From Rhodopirellula sp. (lineage in GTDB: Bacteria > Planctomycetota > Planctomycetia > Pirellulales > Pirellulaceae): DNA of 64,000 bases. The notes under the pieces were generated by a model, which worked only from the letters and a program-made list of their open reading frames with translations, was not told the origin of the DNA and did not search any database. This document shows positions 8,208 to 17,235 of the stretch, piece after piece. The stretch is from contig NZHC01000045.1 in NCBI GenBank assembly GCA_002689655.1, positions 112,483-176,482 of the forward strand. The letters are read 5' to 3'. Position 1 is the first letter of the stretch. Each line of letters opens with the position of its first letter. A program made the position numbers and the translations under genes.

Positions 8208-10764
8208 TCGTAGCAAACCAACCGATTGAAAACGTGACAAGCGACAAAGGCAACCATCGCGGCTGATAGTAGAATTCGACCCACCACTGGCCGCTTGGCA
8301 AAATCACTCCCTGGGTGATTCCGTCAACGCCGTGCACTTGCGCTGCCTGCCATGAACTGCGGGCAAATTCAGAAAACACAGCATCCGGTTCAACGGAGGT
8401 AAAACGCGCTCGCCAATTGCCATCCTGAATGGTGGGTCGCGTGATCAACAACGGCGTTCTAGCTTGCACCTGGTAGACCGCCGACTCCGGTTGCTGCTTC
8501 AATCGCGTCGCCCTCCAAAACGCTTCTGAATCAAGACCGGACTCCCCGTTATCGTGAATCACCTGGGCTTGGGAATCACCCACCAACTGAACCACTGGAG
8601 TCTGCCGTTTCGGAACGCGTTGACCGTTGTCATCGACAAGAAATCCTGCCTGCTGAAATCGCTCAACCAACATGGCTGGGGTTAAACGCTTGGACGAGTA
8701 CTCCCAAGTCTGGTAGCCATTTAAATCAATAGTTGGGCCTACAGAGCGCGGGGACAGATCGACCAGATACAAATCCCGGTCTTGCAAATCGATCACATTG
8801 GCGCGACCGGAGACATGGAGAGAGCCATCGATTGCCAACCACCGCCGCAACGACCGCCACAAACGGACTTGCTCATCCACTTCCAACTCAGAAGTCAATT
8901 GACTGATCGCCTGCCAGAACACAGCAACGTTCCGGCTACGAATGGAAACCATGTTGTTCAGCACATGAACCCGATCAGCAAGATGCCAGCGCCCGAACCA
9001 TGCTGCTCGACTGCTGGCTTCGACCTCTAGTAGACGCTCATCACTGCTGCGTTGACTCCAAACAGTCGGCCAACCAGATCCAGTCTTGGTTCGCATCCAT
9101 CGATTCGGTTCGGTTCTTGAGGGTTGCCCCAAAGCCGACACCACTTCATTGACCTCGGCTTTAGAAACCTGGTGAATGTTACCCCGGCCACTGATTCCGA
9201 GATCCAAACAAACGACTACGATCGCTGTCATCGCCCAACGACTGCGATTGTCCGTGCTGCGAGCAAGAAACCTGAGAATTAGTGAAATGGCCAAAAGGAC
9301 AATCATTGTGTGGTAAAGAGACGCCGCCAATTGCGATAAGCCTCCAAGCACATTGATTGGCCCCCACCAAGAATCGCGAGCCCCTTGCATAAGCTGCAAT
9401 TCATCAAAAAAGAGCCATCGGTAAAGTTGCACTCCGATCGTGGTACACATCATCACAACCGCAAGCCACAAAGCTGACACGGCAACACGGGACGCAAAGG
9501 CTGCATGCCTCTTATCAGAGAGACGATCGAATACTTGAGCCGTCACCATGGACGCAGCCAAGGCAAAAAACGGCAACCACTTGGTGGGATAACGAAAAGA
9601 ATCATAACCGGGCAGACAGTGATACAAAAACCAGTACGGTCCACCGATGGCACTATCGTAATTTAGCAGACGACCTGTTCCCGACTGGACCAACCAAACC
9701 AAACCAAAATGCCCGAGCGTTAATAAGAACGCCACCCAACAGAGTGCCAACCATGGTCCACGAAAACGCTCATGCCAAAAACGCAATCGAATCCATAAGG
9801 CAAGGAATGTCACCACGCCCATGTAAATCGAAGGTGTCCATGCACGCCCATCACCGGGCCACAACCGACTGTATCTTTGGTTGATCGGCATGAAGGATCC
9901 AAATGCATTGGGAGTCACCATTTCAGCGAGATGCCACGGTGGCAAAGAATATTGAAATGCCTGTGAACGCATCCCCCTGGAGTGCGGTGGTTCAATCCAC
10001 GATTCACTCATGACCGGTTGCAACCGTTCACTCTGCTGGCTCCAACTGATTGATGCCGCCAGTTGAGGTGCCGACAGGATGGCGGCGAGCATGGGGACAC
10101 CCAACAACACGAACCCATCGATTCGGTCTGCTGAATGCTTAGCTAAACGGACTAGCCCAATCGCAGAAACAACAAGCATCAAATGCAATGCTGACTGCGG
10201 ATCACCACCCAGAATCATCATTGCCATCGCTATGCCCGCCACCATGATTCGAAAACGACGTCTGCCAGCCTCACGAACCAGCATTGCTCCTAAAGCAATC
10301 GGTAACCAGGCGGCTCCAACCAAGAACGGCGGATTGGTGTACAAGAACAGCACGGAACCCGACAGCGGGTACAACAAGGACGCAACAGCGACACCGAAAG
10401 GTCCGCAACCAGCCCAACGAGCCATTAATCTCGCCGCCATGGATGCAATGATCAAATGCATCGCCACGTACCAGGCCATGGCTGTCCCAGTCGAGATTGG
10501 CAGAGAAAAGATCAGGTAACGCAGCGGATACAACACCGCTGATGTCGTCTCACCAACCAGAGGCATCCCAGTCTGATCAAGCGGATTCCAAAGTGGCAGC
10601 CACACCTCACTACAGCGTTCAGCGACATAGTCGTATAGCGGCGTGTAGAAGAACGCCACATCACGGAAGGCGAGGCAATCCAAGCCAATCAAGGAGGACG
10701 CCAAAAACGCCAAAATCAAAACGGGCGCAAATAAAACGCTCGTTTTCGAATACAACATGGTCAA
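8125..10764 (-). CDS. YfhO-like polytopic membrane protein
   Basis: This 879-residue protein has an N-terminal helix followed by the pattern seen in YfhO-type and other GT-C-like membrane proteins: the first loop contains FRDVAFFYTPLYDYV and WLPLWNPLDQTGMPLVGE, with about ten further hydrophobic helices up to residue ~540 and a last one near the C-terminus (LSLVTFSIGWFATIICCIV). A soluble domain of ~300 residues sits between them. The Asp in the first loop is where GT-C glycosyltransferases place catalytic acids, so transfer of a sugar from a lipid carrier in the cell envelope is plausible but inferred. It follows the PEGA lipoprotein gene after 4 bases, so the two are almost surely cotranscribed. 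Its 3' end overlaps ogt by 83 bases. Confidence 0.8.
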   Translation of the reverse strand: MTMLYSKTSVLFAPVLILAFLASSLIGLDCLAFRDVAFFYTPLYDYVAERCSEVWLPLWNPLDQTGMPLVGETTSAVLYPLRYLIFSLPISTGTAMAWYVAMHLIIASMAARLMARWAGCGPFGVAVASLLYPLSGSVLFLYTNPPFLVGAAWLPIALGAMLVREAGRRRFRIMVAGIAMAMMILGGDPQSALHLMLVVSAIGLVRLAKHSADRIDGFVLLGVPMLAAILSAPQLAASISWSQQSERLQPVMSESWIEPPHSRGMRSQAFQYSLPPWHLAEMVTPNAFGSFMPINQRYSRLWPGDGRAWTPSIYMGVVTFLALWIRLRFWHERFRGPWLALCWVAFLLTLGHFGLVWLVQSGTGRLLNYDSAIGGPYWFLYHCLPGYDSFRYPTKWLPFFALAASMVTAQVFDRLSDKRHAAFASRVAVSALWLAVVMMCTTIGVQLYRWLFFDELQLMQGARDSWWGPINVLGGLSQLAASLYHTMIVLLAISLILRFLARSTDNRSRWAMTAIVVVCLDLGISGRGNIHQVSKAEVNEVVSALGQPSRTEPNRWMRTKTGSGWPTVWSQRSSDERLLEVEASSRAAWFGRWHLADRVHVLNNMVSIRSRNVAVFWQAISQLTSELEVDEQVRLWRSLRRWLAIDGSLHVSGRANVIDLQDRDLYLVDLSPRSVGPTIDLNGYQTWEYSSKRLTPAMLVERFQQAGFLVDDNGQRVPKRQTPVVQLVGDSQAQVIHDNGESGLDSEAFWRATRLKQQPESAVYQVQARTPLLITRPTIQDGNWRARFTSVEPDAVFSEFARSSWQAAQVHGVDGITQGVILPSGQWWVEFYYQPRWLPLSLVTFSIGWFATIICCIVCRKAPVATVPDAPVPAAGASC

Positions 10765-10768
10765 CAGA

Positions 10769-11236
10769 TCAAGGAGGTGCAGTAATGATTCCGGCTTTGG
10801 ACTGATTACGCAGTGTATCAGCTCGATCCATCAAATCCTCTGCCGGCTCAAGTTCTTTCGGTGCGAGTTGCACGTCTATGATACGCTCATCACGCAGTTC
10901 GCCGGGCCACAATGTTTCCGAGAAAAAATCGATTCCTGGCCACTCGTACCAAGGTGGCTTGATCTTCCGACGAATCACTTCGGTGCGATAACCATCTTTT
11001 TCAATCCGGAATTCGCGAGTGCCGTAATGCACAAAACTAGTGGCAGCAGGGCTGGTCCCGATCATTTGATTGTCAATCGAAACAGTAGCCCCGGGCGGAC
11101 TGGTTCGAACCGTCATCCGCCGCCGGACACACCCACTGCATACAACAACCACGACACATGCAAGCCAGCCCAGGTTCTTACACGGCCAATAGCAGTATCG
11201 GGACGGATTGGTATCAGCAGTCAAAAGCAGCCTCAA
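10769..11236 (-). CDS. PEGA-domain envelope (lipo)protein
   Basis: A 155-residue protein with a hydrophobic N-terminal segment ending in VVCSGC, a near-lipobox, so it is probably a lipoprotein or anchored envelope protein. The stretch TVRTSPPGATVSIDNQMIGTSP is a PEGA beta-domain; the next strand, FRIEKDGYRTEVIRRKI, completes it. A tail with WYEWPGIDFFSETLWPGELRDER follows; I do not recognise this part, though it resembles tails of other planctomycete PEGA proteins. PEGA domains are thought to bind surface polymers. The gene directly precedes the YfhO-like gene (4-base gap), so a joint role in envelope sugar chemistry is a reasonable guess. Confidence 0.75.
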   Translation of the reverse strand: MRLLLTADTNPSRYCYWPCKNLGWLACVVVVVCSGCVRRRMTVRTSPPGATVSIDNQMIGTSPAATSFVHYGTREFRIEKDGYRTEVIRRKIKPPWYEWPGIDFFSETLWPGELRDERIIDVQLAPKELEPAEDLMDRADTLRNQSKAGIITAPP

Positions 11237-11429
11237 TCGAAAAATGACTCATTGAAACTGTCTGTAGCACGTGCCTGCTACTACCCGCTAGACCGTTTTG
11301 GGTGGAACGGAAATTTCACACCAAGTGCGACGAACAGCGACTGTTTCACGACTGTTATCATGTGAAACACGGGATTTCTTCCCGTACAGGCTTTTCCCGC
11401 CACCGCACAGACCACGAAAAGATAAAACG

Positions 11430-13715
11430 ATGTTGAAAAAGCCAATCATTACGTTTGATTTCACCTCAGGATACCTGTTCGCTACCCTCGCTTTGGCTTC
11501 CACCTTGCTCCCAGCCCCACCTCTTTTTTCAGAACAACGCGTTCTCGCAGAAACACCCCTCGAAGTTTCACTGAAGCTACAGCGTCCGACGTCAAGTGAT
11601 CCCACTCTATTCAGCGTCATCAACCGCGATGAAGAATGGGCTCCCGCCGAAACGGCGATCATCGTGTGCGATGTGTGGGACTATCACCACAGTCCGAATG
11701 CCGTTGCACGCCTTCAGCAATTGCTGCCACGTCTTGATGCAGTGCTGAAATTTGCCAGGAGCAAAGGTGTAACGATCATCCACGCACCGAGTGACTGCAT
11801 GGATGCGTATCAGGATCATCCCGCTCGACATCGAGCGATCGCAGCTCCCGACGCAAGGGATCAACCCATCGATATTGGTTCATGGTGCTCCGCGATTCCA
11901 GCGGAAGAAAAGGCGACCTATCCAATTGATCAATCAGACGGCGGTGAAGACGACGACAGAGTGTTGCATGCCAAGTGGGCTCAGGAACTGACCACAATGG
12001 GACGTAATCCCAACATGCCTTGGCAAAGGCAGAATGCTGGAATCACAATCGATTCAAAAATAGACTATCTCAGCGATCGAGGTGATGAGGTCTGGAATAT
12101 TCTTACCCAACAAAAGATCAAAAATGTGGTACTCACAGGCGTTCACACCAACATGTGTGTCCTCGGACGCCCGTTTGGCCTGCGGCAAATGGCAAGGAAT
12201 GGCAAAAATGTCGTCTTGATGCGAGACATGACTGACACCATGTACAATCCCGCCCGCTGGCCCTATGTCAGTCATTTTGAAGGAACGCGTCGAGTCATCT
12301 CACACATTGAACGCTTCGTATGCCCCACCATCAGCAGCGATCAGTGGCTTGGCGGAACGCCATTTCTATTTGAGGGTGACAGCACAAGACCGCAGACGAG
12401 CACCTCAGACACAACGAAGGCACAGAGATTGGACCACTGGCAATTGGTAAAACTCCAAGATGCCTCTGGTTCTGCCAGGCCGAACACCCCCACGACCTTG
12501 GGAAAATCGACTTTCTTCCGTTGTGTCGTTCGAATACCTGAAAGATGGTTCGGTGCGAGCCAAGAACGCAGTGAATCAAACATCGGTATCCGCATCCATC
12601 ATCAGAAGGACGCACGCGTATGGATCAATGGTGCCGAGCAAAAAAACTTCACAAACCAGCCCGACAGTCGATTGCACATCGTTCCTCGCAGCGCGGTAAC
12701 GGTTGACGATGCAAATCTGCTAGTCATTCAAACTCTGGGCAGCAAGATATTGGACGCTCCGCAGATCGAAAATGAACTTGAAAATTTCTCGCTTGCGGGA
12801 ACTTGGCAAATGAACTCAGGCGCTGAGGCTGAGCTGATACAGATGCCGTTACCCGCCAAGTTTGGTGGCTCCAGCGACATCGTCTTTAATGCCCCTGACC
12901 CTCTTTGGACTCCGCGTGTGTTGACGAGGCCTCACGATTTCACCAACGGCATCGAAGGCCCCGCCTGTGACAAGACAGGAAATGTCTTTGCGGTCAACTT
13001 CACAAAACAAGGAACGATTGGCAAAGTCACCCCCGAGGGCATAGCGAGTCTATTTGTGGCATTACCAGAGGGAAGTATCGGAAATGGAATCCGTTTCGCT
13101 CCTGACGGCACTTTCTTTGTTGCCGACTACAAGAAGCACAACATCCTACGGGTTGACCCCAGCACTAAAAAACTCACCGTGCATGCGCACCATCCCGAAA
13201 TGAATCAACCCAACGATTTGGCACTAAGCCCTGATGGAAAAACTCTGTACGCAAGTGATCCCAACTGGAAAACAGGAACTGGGAATTTATGGCGCATCGA
13301 CAGTGAGGGCACTGTCACGCGGATTGCAGAGGGCCTGGGAACCACGAATGGTATCGAAGTCAGCCCGGATGGAAAAACACTGTACGTCAATGAGTCGAAA
13401 CAGCGTAATGTGTGGGCATTTGATTTGGGCAGCAGCGGAACGCTAAGCAACAAACAATTGATTCGACATTTCGACGATCACGGATTGGACGGAATGCGTT
13501 GCGACGTTCAGGGAAATCTGTATGTCACTCGGCATGGAAAGGGCACCGTGATCAAGATGACGCCAAGTGGCGAAATTTTAAGGGAGGTGCCGGTGCTTGG
13601 TAACCGTCCCAGTAATCTGTGCTTTGGCGGCCCCGACCGGAGAACGGTCTATGTCACCGAGGTCGATTCCCAACGCCTGATAAAGTTTCGCGTGGACCAA
13701 CCCGGTCGCGAATAG
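11430..13715 (+). CDS. Secreted cysteine hydrolase (isochorismatase-like) fused to SMP-30 propeller
   Basis: The 761-residue protein has three parts after an N-terminal signal-like helix. Residues ~70-300 are an isochorismatase-superfamily hydrolase: the Asp in IIVCDVWD (D81) and the Cys in HTNMCVLGR (C243) are the expected catalytic residues. Residues ~330-455 form a beta-sandwich-like stretch (RVWINGAEQKNF). Residues ~500-755 are an SMP-30/gluconolactonase-like propeller with repeated LSPDGKTLYASDP and VSPDGKTLYVNES motifs and PNDLALSPDG. The first domain usually hydrolyses amides or similar bonds, the last sugar lactones; having both in one secreted chain is unusual. The frame is open from 11298, but the ATG at 11430 opens the signal sequence. 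Confidence 0.8.
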   Translation: MLKKPIITFDFTSGYLFATLALASTLLPAPPLFSEQRVLAETPLEVSLKLQRPTSSDPTLFSVINRDEEWAPAETAIIVCDVWDYHHSPNAVARLQQLLPRLDAVLKFARSKGVTIIHAPSDCMDAYQDHPARHRAIAAPDARDQPIDIGSWCSAIPAEEKATYPIDQSDGGEDDDRVLHAKWAQELTTMGRNPNMPWQRQNAGITIDSKIDYLSDRGDEVWNILTQQKIKNVVLTGVHTNMCVLGRPFGLRQMARNGKNVVLMRDMTDTMYNPARWPYVSHFEGTRRVISHIERFVCPTISSDQWLGGTPFLFEGDSTRPQTSTSDTTKAQRLDHWQLVKLQDASGSARPNTPTTLGKSTFFRCVVRIPERWFGASQERSESNIGIRIHHQKDARVWINGAEQKNFTNQPDSRLHIVPRSAVTVDDANLLVIQTLGSKILDAPQIENELENFSLAGTWQMNSGAEAELIQMPLPAKFGGSSDIVFNAPDPLWTPRVLTRPHDFTNGIEGPACDKTGNVFAVNFTKQGTIGKVTPEGIASLFVALPEGSIGNGIRFAPDGTFFVADYKKHNILRVDPSTKKLTVHAHHPEMNQPNDLALSPDGKTLYASDPNWKTGTGNLWRIDSEGTVTRIAEGLGTTNGIEVSPDGKTLYVNESKQRNVWAFDLGSSGTLSNKQLIRHFDDHGLDGMRCDVQGNLYVTRHGKGTVIKMTPSGEILREVPVLGNRPSNLCFGGPDRRTVYVTEVDSQRLIKFRVDQPGRE

Positions 13716-13722
13716 TTTCCCG

Positions 13723-13764
13723 CGACTTGTTTACGTCGACTTGATTACGACGACTTGATTACGG
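13723..13764. repeat. Three 14-bp tandem repeats
   Basis: CGACTTGTTTACGT, CGACTTGATTACGA and CGACTTGATTACGG follow one another directly. The array covers the gap between the two convergent genes and reaches into the last codons of the reverse gene at 13745, where it supplies the final residues and stop. Confidence 0.8.
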
Positions 13765-14104
13765 CAAGAATCCGATCAACAGCGGTGCGCAATGAACGTG
13801 CCGCCATGACAAAGTTGGTGTGCCCGCTGACTTCAGGTTGAATCTCCTCATACAACTCGGTGGCACGGCGCAGCTTTGATGCTTTCTTCTTGGCCATTTT
13901 CAAATAGACCGCCGGATTTTCCACTTCGTCCAACGGACCGACGGCCAGGATAAAATCGTAAAGATCACGCACGATGGCACGCAAATCCTCATCATCCTCA
14001 GCCTCGTCGGCGTGCTTGAGGAAAGTGCGTATCATCCACACGTGCGTCACCTCAGTGTCGATAGCACGCACGTGTTCCATTGGATCGGTATTGTCTACAG
14101 CCAT
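13745..14104 (-). CDS. Small conserved-type hypothetical protein, helical
   Basis: I do not recognise this 119-residue protein. It is soluble, mostly helical and acidic at the N-terminus (HADEAEDDEDLRAIVRDLYDF), with a Lys-rich middle (KMAKKKASKLRRATELYEE). It has no signal peptide or catalytic motif that I can name. The reading frame shows ordinary codon use for the window and stops 8 bases short of the start of nothing else; the DMT-like gene ends just upstream at 14113, so both are probably on one reverse transcript. The last codons lie in a 14-bp tandem repeat, which suggests the C-terminus may vary between strains. Confidence 0.65.
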   Translation of the reverse strand: MAVDNTDPMEHVRAIDTEVTHVWMIRTFLKHADEAEDDEDLRAIVRDLYDFILAVGPLDEVENPAVYLKMAKKKASKLRRATELYEEIQPEVSGHTNFVMAARSLRTAVDRILAVIKSS

Positions 14105-14112
14105 CCGCTAAC

Positions 14113-14727
14113 CTACGCTTCCCCGGATCCTTGCGACGTGTCGCTCACCACCGACTCCGTGGCATTCGGGGCGTTGCCTCCGGCAGTTTCCACCGCATCT
14201 GCCTTGGGTTTCGCCGGTGCGTGGCCGTGAGGGGTATTCATGGCAACGGTCACTACGCCCGCCACCGTGAGCAGCATACCAAACCACAATAGCGGGCTGA
14301 CATTGCTGAAATCATGCAATCGCATCACCGAAACAATCGCAGTCACGGACACGGCACCTCCAAATACGATGGGCATTACCAGCAATGCGTTTCCACGACT
14401 GGTCATCATGGCAGTCGTCAAGCAGAGAGCTCCCACCGCACCCAAGGTACCTGCAAGGAAGCCCCACTTCATCGTTGGAAAATGGGCGCCGGTGAAACTG
14501 AAGCTGTCACCTTTGACCTTCATCATGACCAGACCGCCCGCGACCGCGATGACGAGATACGCGATCCCGATGAAAACATAAGGCTTGAATGGTGTCCAAC
14601 CCTCTGGCGGCAAGAGTGGCTTGCCATCAACTCGTGGTGTTTGTGCATTTCCGATAGTGGGACCGTAACAACCCCAGAACAGAGCGGTGCCAATGGCAAA
14701 TAAAATCGGGATCAACATCTTGTTCAT
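14113..14727 (-). CDS. Small membrane protein, drug/metabolite-transporter-like
   Basis: The 204-residue protein has about five hydrophobic helices: an N-terminal one (LIPILFAIGTALFWGCYGP), one near residue 60, then paired helices with WGFLAGTLGAVGALCLTTAM and LLVMPIVFGGAVSVTAIVSV, and a last one (LLWFGMLLTVAGVVTVAM). The pattern WGFLAGTLGAVGALCLTTAM resembles half of an EamA/DMT permease, but the protein is about half the usual ten-helix size, so it may work as a dimer; the substrate is unknown. The C-terminus is a polar, Ala-rich tail. I place the start at 14727 because GAGG lies 8 bases ahead on the reverse strand; an in-frame ATG at 14760 would add a charged stretch before the first helix. 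Confidence 0.7.
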   Translation of the reverse strand: MNKMLIPILFAIGTALFWGCYGPTIGNAQTPRVDGKPLLPPEGWTPFKPYVFIGIAYLVIAVAGGLVMMKVKGDSFSFTGAHFPTMKWGFLAGTLGAVGALCLTTAMMTSRGNALLVMPIVFGGAVSVTAIVSVMRLHDFSNVSPLLWFGMLLTVAGVVTVAMNTPHGHAPAKPKADAVETAGGNAPNATESVVSDTSQGSGEA

Positions 14728-14802
14728 GAAAACCTCAAAGGGGGAAACGAATGTTTTCAACTCAGGGCGGGCCCGCGTTGGCGGACAGGTCAGTCAGTAG
14801 TT

Positions 14803-15894
14803 TTACACGTTGAAAAGGAAGTGGCAGATGTCACCATCCTGCATAACGTAGTTTTTTCCTTCCACACGCAGTTTACCAGCTTGTCGAATTTCTTTCTCAC
14901 TCTCGTGTGTTTCCAAATCATCCAAGGTATACACCTCAGCCCGAATGAATCCTCGTTCAAAATCGGTATGGATCACGCCAGCAGCCTGCGGCGCAGTAGC
15001 ACCAACATGCACTGTCCATGCACGAACCTCTTTCTCACCTGCAGTGAAGTAGCTCTGCAAACCCAGCGTGTGGTAGGCCTCGCGGGCAATCTGACTGAGA
15101 GCGGGATATTCCAGCCCAGCCTCGGACAGCATCTCGGCTCGATCCTGTTCATCCAGTTCTGCTATTTCTGCTTCAAGCTTGGCGCATACGCACACCACTC
15201 GAGCACCGCTATTCTCAGCATGATCCCGAACGCGTTGAACCAAAGGATCTTTGCCTTCCAGATCGAGTTCATCCACGTTAGCGACATAAAGCACGGGCTT
15301 TGCCGTCATCAGGCCATAACTGGAAATGGCTGCTGCCTCAGCCTCATTGAGTTCTAGCGTTCTCAGGGGAGAGTCTGTCTCTAGATGCTGGTTGCACTTT
15401 CCAATCACCTCGACCCTCAGCTTTGCCTCTTTATCACCACTACGGGCCGTACGCTCTGCTTTGCCGAGTGCATTCTCAAGTGTTTGCATATCAGCGAGCA
15501 TCAATTCTGTTTCGATAATCTCGATATCCGCGATAGGATCGACCTCACCTGAAACATGAATCACATCGGGATCTTCGAAACAGCGAACCACTTGGACGAT
15601 GGCGTCGACTTGGCGAATGTGACTGAGAAATTTGTTTCCAAGGCCCTCGCCATCACTGGCCCCTTTCACGATCCCTGCAATGTCGACCAACTTAAGGGTT
15701 GCCGGAATCGTTTTCTGCGGCACAATGAATTTTGTGATCCGTCCGAGACGTTCATCAGGGACGTTGACGATTCCCTCATTGGGTTCAATCGTGCAAAACG
15801 GGTAATTTTCGCTTTGTGCTGCTTGTGAGCTGGTGAGAGCATTGAACAGGGTACTCTTGCCAACGTTGGGCAAGCCAACAATTCCGGCTTCCAT
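14803..15894 (-). CDS. ychF: Ribosome-binding ATPase YchF (OLA1 family)
   Basis: YchF is an Obg-related P-loop ATPase that associates with ribosomes and is linked to the stress response. The 363-residue product begins [20 protein letters not shown], as in all family members, followed by the [10 protein letters not shown] switch region, [20 protein letters not shown], the VANVDE motif in place of NKxD, and the C-terminal TGS domain ending in [13 protein letters not shown]. Length and motifs are fully normal. An in-frame ATG five codons upstream (15909) is less likely because the family starts at MEAG. Confidence 0.97.
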   Translation of the reverse strand: MEAGIVGLPNVGKSTLFNALTSSQAAQSENYPFCTIEPNEGIVNVPDERLGRITKFIVPQKTIPATLKLVDIAGIVKGASDGEGLGNKFLSHIRQVDAIVQVVRCFEDPDVIHVSGEVDPIADIEIIETELMLADMQTLENALGKAERTARSGDKEAKLRVEVIGKCNQHLETDSPLRTLELNEAEAAAISSYGLMTAKPVLYVANVDELDLEGKDPLVQRVRDHAENSGARVVCVCAKLEAEIAELDEQDRAEMLSEAGLEYPALSQIAREAYHTLGLQSYFTAGEKEVRAWTVHVGATAPQAAGVIHTDFERGFIRAEVYTLDDLETHESEKEIRQAGKLRVEGKNYVMQDGDICHFLFNV

Positions 15895-16151
15895 GGCTGT
15901 CCATATCAATTTGAGTAAATCAGTGCGGTGCTAACCCAAATGTTATCAGTCAAACGGGATAGAACGAAGGTGGGAAGGTTTAACGATTTTTCAGTTCGCA
16001 GGTCCAGCGATTCGGGGGGCGAGGAAAAAACAGTGATTAATGTGATGCTGGATGTTGGGATCTACCGAATTCTTTAATTGCACGAAGCATTTTGACATAG
16101 CATTCATGGACGAAGCTGGTAGACGCGCCTACGCCCAGCTTTTTCGGCCCG

Positions 16152-17189
16152 GTGGCGGCGATTTTCGCTCACTCCAGCTCCGGACCCGTTCCCTTGCGAA
16201 CTCTAACACTTGGCGTTCTGATCGTCTCTGGCGGTACGCTCGCTGCACTGCCGTTCCGTCGCTACCACGCGATTCCTGACCGATCGACCACTCCGGTCCA
16301 GGCGACAGGCCCAACAAATTCTGCCCTGCAAATCGGTGCAACCGGCCCGGTTTGCGATGCTATCTTCGCTCCGCCGCAGACATCCGAAGCGATCCTGCCT
16401 GGCTCGATCATAGCGAAGCGTTCCGAAGACCCCGGCGTTCGCGAGACACAGCAGCAGCCCCCATCTAGCCCGGGTCGCACCACCTCTTTTACCAAGACAG
16501 AACCGTCTCACGGCGGTCCTTTGACCTATGAGGATCTCGTGCTGCCGATCGAAATGCCTGACATTATTCAACAGCGTTTCAATGCGACTGCTGCAGTCAA
16601 AAGCATCCAGATGGAAAAAGAACGCTTTGCTAAAACGACCGACTCCCAAATGGAAGCCATGACGCCCACCTCATCAGGCACTCGGAATTCAGCAGACACA
16701 TCGCTTTTCGCGTCACAGTCTCGCAGTGAAATGGCCAGCGACTCCGTCCTGAAGCCGAGTGGCAATCAATCTGCCACCGATCAAATCAACGAAAACCAGC
16801 AACCACGAATGCTTACCAGCGGATCCAACCCCGACGATCCAACCAGCCGAGTTACCAGGGCACCAGTTACCAGGGCACCAGTTACCAGGGCACCAGTTAC
16901 CAGGGCACCAGTGAACGGGGCACCAGTGAACGGGGCACCAGTGAACGGGGCGATGCGGCAAATGCCTTTCCATGCCGAACCGACTCCTGCCACCAAAGTA
17001 ACTGCAGGTAAAGAGACCACAGCAGGCTCCCTTGCCAGTACCAGCACAGCTCGCAACACCGCGCGCAGGCAACCGTTACCCGCGAACCCTGCTGACCCAG
17101 AGATATTGTCAGCGACAGAAAGCAACCATTCACTACCCAAGGCGGACTCACCATCACGTGCTCGCCACTGGATTCAGCAACCAAACTGA
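16152..17189 (+). CDS. Hypothetical anchored or secreted protein with internal repeats
   Basis: I do not recognise this 345-residue protein. It starts at GTG 16152 with a hydrophobic segment (LTLGVLIVSGGTLAALPF) that could be a signal anchor. The rest is polar and low in predicted structure, rich in Ser, Thr, Pro and Gln. Near residues 235-267 it holds a five-residue repeat, TRAPV four times then NGAPV/NGAP three times, encoded by a 15-bp DNA repeat. Reverse frames across the same DNA are also open because of the repeat and GC bias, but the hydrophobic start and codon choice favour this frame. It lies between reverse genes, so it would need its own promoter in 15895-16151. Confidence 0.5.
   Translation: MAAIFAHSSSGPVPLRTLTLGVLIVSGGTLAALPFRRYHAIPDRSTTPVQATGPTNSALQIGATGPVCDAIFAPPQTSEAILPGSIIAKRSEDPGVRETQQQPPSSPGRTTSFTKTEPSHGGPLTYEDLVLPIEMPDIIQQRFNATAAVKSIQMEKERFAKTTDSQMEAMTPTSSGTRNSADTSLFASQSRSEMASDSVLKPSGNQSATDQINENQQPRMLTSGSNPDDPTSRVTRAPVTRAPVTRAPVTRAPVNGAPVNGAPVNGAMRQMPFHAEPTPATKVTAGKETTAGSLASTSTARNTARRQPLPANPADPEILSATESNHSLPKADSPSRARHWIQQPN
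16855..16950 (+). repeat. 15-bp coding minisatellite
   Basis: The unit TTACCAGGGCACCAG is repeated about four times and then changes to TGAACGGGGCACCAG for three copies. The 15-bp period keeps the reading frame and adds five residues per copy, so copy-number change would lengthen or shorten the protein without breaking it. Confidence 0.85.
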
Positions 17190-17235
17190 ACGGCGGTAGC
17201 AATCAGACGGAACCCCAACGGCCAAGCGGCCTGAA

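Noticed and set aside
16781-17140. Reverse open frames across the 15-bp repeat (poly FTGAP and LVTGA)
   Set aside because: They arise only from the repeat and have no start site or domain; the forward frame has the hydrophobic start.
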